From assembly GCA_037013495.1 (NCBI GenBank), contig CM072809.1:15452501-15516500 (forward strand): a stretch of 64,000 bases of DNA, in the 5' to 3' direction. This document shows, piece by piece, positions 58,334-64,000 of the stretch. How positions within the stretch are numbered: the first letter of the stretch is position 1; every line of letters starts with the position of its first letter. This DNA comes from Hippophae tibetana (taxonomy: Eukaryota > Streptophyta > Magnoliopsida > Rosales > Elaeagnaceae). The translations under genes were made by a program, and so were the position numbers. The notes beneath the pieces were generated by a model that did not search any database, was not told where the DNA came from, and was given only the letters and a program-made list of their open reading frames with translations.

Positions 58334-58967
58334 ATGGCTACCACATCTCTATCTCTATCTTCACCAGATTTCTTCAATGTCCTCAAACCAAAACCAAAAC
58401 CTTACCTTTTCCTCATCACAACCCATAAATCATGTCTACCATTTTCTTCACAAACCACTTCCCCATTAAAACGGACCATAATTTTGGAGTACCCAATTGA
58501 TAGAACCAGAAGAAAAAGCATTCGACATTCGAGAACTTATGCTACTTCTGGAGATACTTTACCTTTAGAATCTCCCTCAGTTGATGATGCCCAGCAGATA
58601 GTTTCAGCGAGCGGTGATGATGGGGTTGCTCCAATCATTTCTATTCTTCTATTTGTTGCCTTTTTAGGTCTAACTACTCTCACCTTTGGGGTAAAGCCAC
58701 TGAATTTCCAACTTAAACAAACACTGTTGGTTAAAAAAGTATGTTATGGTGTAAGATTATTTGATTGCTAAATTTGGGTTGTTTTGATCTCAGGTTGTCT
58801 ACTTGGGTGTGAAGGAATTTTTGGACAAAAGGGAGAGAGAGAAGTTTCAGAAAGAAGAAACAACTGACAAGAAGAAGAAGAAGAATGGAAAAAAGAAGGC
58901 AAGGGCAAGAGCTGGGCCTAGAGGATTTGGGCAAAAGGTTGAAGAAGAAGGTGGTGATGATGATTAG
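58334..58967 (+). CDS. Small plastid-type membrane protein, function unknown
   Basis: Two exons, 58334-58690 and 58794-58967, encode 176 residues. The frame extends upstream only through GTG, so ATG 58334 (MATTSLSLSS) is the start. Residues 1 to about 70 are Ser/Thr/Pro/Arg-rich with few acids, as in chloroplast transit peptides. One strong hydrophobic segment (APIISILLFVAFLGLTTLTF, about residues 100-119) lies at the end of exon 1. Exon 2 continues VVYLGVKEFLDKREREKFQK into a Lys-rich tail with the distinctive ARAGPRGFGQK and an acidic end. I recognise this tail as conserved in uncharacterised plant proteins but cannot name the family. Intron phase 0, GT...AG. Confidence 0.8.
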
Positions 58968-59720
58968 AATGGAAATTGGTCCTTTTAAGCTTCTTAATAT
59001 TATTTGTGCTACTCTGATTGAATTTTCTTGATTTGTGGTTTTTCAAGTAATTCCTTGACTCCTTTTCCTTTTCGTCTTGGAGTTAAAGAAGTTTGTGCTC
59101 TTCATGCTATAGAGTTTGGATTTGATTCAGATATTTTGTTATTAGGATGAACATGAAGGAAAAAGAATCCACTGGTTTTAATGAGATTGAAATGCCTATT
59201 CACTGAGTCCAAATCCATTTCGTTCTTTTTATCAACCAAAAAAGAAAAAAAAGAAAAAAAAAATGTTATTCACGAAATGGTAAACCAAGTTCTTGCAATT
59301 TATTTGGTGGATTTTTTAAATGCATAATTATAAATATTTTAATTGCATATTATAGAGTTAATAAATTTAAAAGTGATATATATATAAAAATAATATTTTT
59401 TATTATTTTAATGAATAATTTTTAATTTGATATCAGAGTAAAAATTTAGGATCAGATTTATGATTCTCAATATAAATTAAAATTTTAAATTTTACTAATA
59501 TTGAAAAAACAATGAAATTGAATAAAATTCAAAATATGTATATTTATAATAACAAAGTACTACACATTTAAGAGAAAATATTTATAAAAAAATATTAAGT
59601 ATATCTATTACATGTTTAAATCTTTAAGATATTTGATTTTAGAAATGAATGAATAAGAGTTTTAATTGTTAGAATAAATTTGTGAATCTCAATTATACCT
59701 TTTTTTCTCTAGGGAAACGA
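58968..59720. other. AT-rich intergenic DNA, nothing recognised
   Basis: 3' flank of the small membrane protein gene, then AT-rich DNA leading into the repeat-rich front of the hAT-like element. Confidence 0.5.
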
Positions 59721-59752
59721 AAGATAATAATGAAGTTGTGAAGGGAGAATAA

Positions 59753-59960
59753 ATGACACATCATGTTTTCACTTCTCGGTCTCTCTTCAGTTGCCAGTCG
59801 ACTTTTAGTCTTTACCGTTCTTATTTGTCATCTCTGTCGCTCTTAGTCTCTACTGTTCTCACATATCATCTCTATCGCTTTCAGTCTCTACTATTCTCAT
59901 CTATCATCTTTGCCGCTCTCATCTATCATCTTTGCCGCTTTACACTTGTCGTCAGCTCGA
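59753..59960 (+). repeat. CT-rich short tandem repeats in front of the hAT transposase
   Basis: Repeated words CTCATCTATCATCTTTGCCG (twice, 22 bp apart) and TCAGTCTCTACTRTTCTCA. The frames open here encode Ser/Leu/Tyr repeats and are probably not coding. The stretch may be the 5' leader of the transposon. Confidence 0.6.
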
Positions 59961-60129
59961 CTTGCTGTCCTCGTTCACTTCTATAGTCCTCAGCTTCTTC
60001 TTCGTGATCTTATCAGGTACTCAGGTAGATACATAAAGAATTTCTTTTTCTCGTATGAAGCAGACCTCCAACTTACTTTATGCTCTATGTTTCGTGTTTT
60101 CTTTTACAGTTTTACTTAGATTGCTTCTC

Positions 60130-60755
60130 TTGATGGCTGATACATAAAGTGGCTACTCTGTTTTGTGTATGAACCTCCCTGCTATGAGATTTTTGCTACT
60201 CTATTTTTATCACAAAAATTTGGAGCCATTTTAAGTGATCATGGTAAAATCTTATTAGATTTGTGCTTTGATAGACTTTATTCATAGACTTTATTCTGTT
60301 TCTTGAGCAGAACGGTTTCGACATAATATATATTTAAATGCCTGAAGTCATCTGGAGAAAGTATTATCGATTCATAATGTATATGGAATAAATTGACTAC
60401 TTTGTTTTGTGTATGGACCTCACTGTTATGAGATATGTCTATTGGCTACTCTGTTTCTGTCACAAAAATTTCTAGCCATTTTAAGTAATCATGGTAAAAT
60501 CTTATTAGATTTGTGTTTTGATAGATTTAGTGAGAGACTTTATTCTGTTTCTTGAGCAGAACGGTTTCGGCATAATATATATTTAAATGCCTGAAGTCAT
60601 CTGGAGAAAGTATTATCGATTCATAGTGTATATGGAATAAAGTAACTACTCTATTTTGTGTATGAACCTCCCTCTTATGAGATTAATATTATTCTTTATT
60701 GATTCATAGTGTATATGATAAAATCTTATTATCGATTCATAGTAAAAATGTAATA
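60130..60755 (+). repeat. 249-bp tandem repeat, two and a half copies
   Basis: A unit holding TTTTGTGTATGRACCTC, AGCCATTTTAAGT, TCTTGAGCAGAACGGTTTCG and CTGGAGAAAGTATTATCGAT occurs at about 60140-60388 and 60389-60637, with a partial third to about 60755. The anchor GAGCAGAACGG lies at 60305 and 60554. The copies are very similar, so the expansion is recent. It lies between the CT-rich leader and the transposase remnant. Confidence 0.9.
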
Positions 60756-61059
60756 TAGTATGATAAATTAATAATTTTTTTATCATGTTTTATAGAGTTT
60801 GAGATTTGTGAAGAAGACAGAGACTTTAAACATTATGACAAGTGAATATGTTCAAAAGGTAACGTGAGATAATAGAAAATATATGTATATATTTTTATTT
60901 ATGAATTTAAACTTTAAAAGTTATTTTTTCAGAATTTTTCACCACAATCCAAGGAGTAAATGACATTGAACTTAACGTGGAGGTAACAAGTAGTGGAACT
61001 TCAAGTGCCGATCAACATACAAATGTTCCTCTCCTTACATCAACCTCTTCACCTAAAAA

Positions 61060-62890
61060 TACATAATGTCAATCATCACATGAATGTAGTGAGGAAGAAG
61101 ATGGGAAGGCTAAATTAAAGTTTGAAGCATAGGTTCATTTTGATAGGAAGAAAATTAATGGGATATGGAAGGCAATATGTAATTATTACGGAAAACAGTT
61201 AGAAGGTGATACAAGGAATGTGACATCTCACTTGAAAGCACATGAAAAAGGTTGTACATTCAAACGGGAAACGTCAAGAAAGGGTTATCGGTCAATCATT
61301 GTTAAATCCTAACAAGAAGAGGGACAGAATTGAGTTAGGACATTGGAATTTTGATTCTCAAGTTTCTCATGATAAATGTACAAAGATGATAATTCTACAT
61401 GAGTAGTCTCTTAGTATTGTTGAGCATCATTGATTTAGGGAGTATTCACATTCATTACAACCAATATGGAAGCCTATTTCTCGTGCGACAATTAAGAGAG
61501 ACATTATAAAGATATATGATGTTGAGAAAAAATGATGGATATGTTGGAGAACAACAAAAGTCGTGTTACAATCACGAGTGATATGTGAAAGTCTGGAAAT
61601 CAGAACAAAGGATTTATGGCTATAACTTGTCATTTCATTGATGACAATTGGTATTTACATAGTAAAATAATAAGGTAAATTTTTTAAGTTTATTCTTGAA
61701 ATTTATACAATTCTTATAAAATATTTTTTTAAGAGATTTGATGTATTAAATGATTATATATAATAATTTTATTATTGCTATATAATTTTTTGTAGGTTTA
61801 TATACGTTCTTGCTCCACACAATGTTGGAGTTATTGGTCAAGAATTAATGAGTTAATTTTTGGATTGTAACATTAATCGTAAGATTTCAACCTTAATTTT
61901 AGATAATTGTTCTACTAATGACTCAATGTTACCTGATCTGTTAGATTCATTAGATAGAACTTCAATGTTATTGTATAGAGATATTTTTCATATGTGTTGT
62001 GTTGCTCACGTATTAAACTTAGTAATGAAAGATGGGTTGAATCTAATTTCTCAATACATTGTTAAAGTTAGAGATAGTGTTGCATATTGGACAACCACAC
62101 AAAAGAGGGAGAAAAAATTAAAAAAAATTGCATCTCAAGAGATAAAGTCTTCTTGTAAGAATTTATCTCTTGATTTTCAAACTCGTTGAAAATCTACTTT
62201 TTTTAATGCTTAAAAATGCATTGTTTTATGAGAAAGCGTTTTCTCGTTTAAAACAATTGGATAAAAATTATAATACTCTTCCTGATGCATTGGATTGGAA
62301 AATGGCAAGTACAATTTGTGATAAGTTAGAGGTATTTTACAAGGTTACTGAATTAATAGTTTCAACTATCCCACCATAAATATGTTATTTCCTCATATTT
62401 GTGACATCAAATTGGCATTATATAATTGGATTAGTGATGAGGATGATTTGATCAAGGAAATGACTAAAAACATGCTTGTAAAATTTGACAAGTATTGGCA
62501 AGAAATCAATATTGTCATGGCTATAAGACTTGTTTTGGATCCTAGATTTAAGATGAATTATTTCAAATTCTATTTTCCAATCATTTATGGAGATAAGGTT
62601 AATTTTGAAATTAAAAATGTGATAAGAAAGTGTTATAATTTGATAAATATGTACCGAAATAAATGAATTATAGAAGAGAGTCAACAAATGTAGTTTTCAA
62701 CACGTTCCAATACGTCTCAAAGTACAAAAGGTACTAGTGTTCTTAATCCTAGTGGTATAAATGAGTATAAACAATGAAAATTAATGCAAAATAAAGCTAG
62801 ATCTTTGAAATTTGAGTTGGACTCTTATTTAGAGGAGGTTATTGTAGAAATTTCGAATGAAGAATTTGATGTTCTATCTTGTTCTACCTT
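61060..62890 (+). pseudogene. hAT transposase (BED zinc-finger, RICESLEEPER type), broken
   Basis: Pieces in family order: a BED finger (INGIWKAICNYYGKQLEGDT and TSHLKAHEKGC near 61150-61255) in which the second Cys of the CxxC pair is Tyr; a segment with several stops near 61300-61560; VTITSDMWKSGNQNKGFMAI near 61570; an intron-like GT...AG gap at 61676-61795; RFIYVLAPHN; STLILDNCSTNDSMLPDLLD; MCCVAHVLNLVMKDGLNLIS; and, after further stops, ALYNWISDEDDLIKEMTKNM, MAIRLVLDPRFKMNYFKFYF and a final SYLEE-like piece near 62820. The C-terminal hATC dimerisation domain is missing; the frame ends near 62890. Stops at 61858, 62187 and 62377 confirm loss of function. Terminal inverted repeats were not located. 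Confidence 0.88.
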
Positions 62891-64000
62891 GTAGACCTCT
62901 CGTTTCTTTCTTCTTCTCTTTAGTTTTCTTCTTTTCTTTCCTCTTAAGTCCTTCAGTTTATTATCTTTAAAATATGCTTATTATCATATTCTAATGGAAA
63001 AGTTTATAAAATATGGAAATTTCTTCTAAATCATATATTAATAACAATGAATATATTTTTCTCATTAAATTATATCATTGATCCTAAATTTTGAGTAATT
63101 TTAAACATAAATTCTAAAGTTTAAGTATTAAATCATAAAATTTAAAAAAATTGAAACATATACCTAAAATTACTAATGAAATAGTTAAAGTCAATTTTTT
63201 TCAATATGTTAATCAAAATTATAATAATTATCTATTATTATAAAATTTAAAAAATAAATAAAATTCTTCTAAATATGTGATAAATTAGTATACTTAAGAA
63301 AATGTATATGTAAATTTCAATATATTTTCTTCTATAACATAATCCAACTATATATAAATTTAATTTAATTTAATTTTAAAAAAATTATATTTAGTGTAAA
63401 AAATAATTGATAATATGTATTAATTATCTTTTAGAAGGAGAACTAAAAGAAAAAATAAAAAAAAATTAAAATAATTGATTTTATGTAAATAAATTTATTT
63501 TATAAATTATCTTTTGGTGAAAGTTTAAAAAGAAAAAAATCAAAAGGTGATGATCATTATAATAATTGTTTATTATTACATATTTAAAAAGGAAAGGAAA
63601 CATCTCTCAAATATGTTTTAAATTTTAATTATATTTAGTTTAAAAATAATTGATTATGTGTATTAATAATTAGAAAACTAACATTTACTACATTACTTGT
63701 ATATTAAAGGATTAAAGTCACCTCTAAATGTTATTCTTTGTAAGTTTTTTATATTGAGTTTTTTTGTTTGTTATAATTATTTAATTGTAATTTGAAAATA
63801 AGGATTAGTTTTTGTTTAGGTAGTATAATTCTAGACCTTATCACTATGAATCTATATTTGAATCTCATTTGTGTATGTTTTTTTTTATTCATTAAAAAAA
63901 TACACTTATGTGACCGCTTTTGAAAAAAAAAATTGGAAAATGCAAAGACTTTTCTTACATATGAAATAGTTAATTAAATTTACAATTAAAATAATGAAAA
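62891..64000. other. AT-rich intergenic DNA, nothing recognised
   Basis: The sequence after the transposase relic is AT-rich. Two segments near 63200-63420 and 63545-63665 share words (TATAATAATTRTYTATTATTA, TTTAGTGTAAAAAATAATTGA), suggesting an old duplication. There is no coding signal. Confidence 0.5.

Noticed and set aside
59753-60119. Small secreted-like Ser/Leu-rich proteins
   Set aside because: Overlapping frames across CT-rich short repeats; no family likeness.
1-64000. CRISPR arrays, operons, riboswitches or a bacterial-type defence island
   Set aside because: The DNA is plant nuclear, with introns and retrotransposons; the tandem repeats seen are not spacer-repeat arrays.

Overview
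The window is nuclear DNA of a flowering plant. It is very AT-rich, its genes carry many introns with plant-type splice sites, the encoded proteins include chloroplast-targeted ones, and Ty1/copia and hAT transposable elements are common. The protein families (large TFIIA subunit, Toc75-III, CAP160/LTI65, PR-6 inhibitor) and the genome style point to a eudicot. I cannot name the species.

Layout from left to right: an end of a hAT-like repeat and a decayed copia remnant (1-1740); an AT-rich direct duplication whose second copy is split by a complete but dead copia element on the minus strand (3235-8023, TSD AGTAT); the gene for the large subunit of TFIIA (9315-14291, +, 11 coding exons, one GC-AG intron); a small conserved protein gene (15262-15660, -); an older copia element of Tnt1 type (16385-21797, -, TSD TTTAT); a 70-residue potato-inhibitor-I (PR-6) gene missed by simple ORF calling (23555-23958, +); a plastid-type sugar transporter (27072-30614, +, 14 coding exons); a truncated Toc75-III paralogue with only the first two exons (35298-36786, +); a copia gag relic (about 39100-39610, -); an LTI65/RD29B-like stress gene (40758-43062, -) with two tRNA-derived SINE-like units in its second intron; the full Toc75-III gene (44041-47781, +, 7 exons); a chloroplast-type J-domain gene (48631-56591, -) whose first intron holds a very young copia element with identical LTRs (50492-55924, +, TSD GTCTT); a small membrane protein gene (58334-58967, +); and a broken hAT transposase with a 249-bp tandem repeat in front of it (about 60130-62890, +). 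The rest is AT-rich intergenic DNA.

The genes do not form a pathway, but several concern plastids: Toc75 imports proteins, the sugar transporter and J-protein carry probable transit peptides, and the small membrane protein looks plastidic. I see no new multi-gene system. The points most worth following up are the POTRA-only Toc75 paralogue, the recent copia insertion inside the J-domain gene, the dead copia element broken only by stop codons of a cytosine-deamination type, the paired SINE-like units, and the P1-glutamate PR-6 inhibitor. Exon borders were set by hand from GT/GC-AG sites, reading frame and recalled family sequence; no alignment or transcript data were available.
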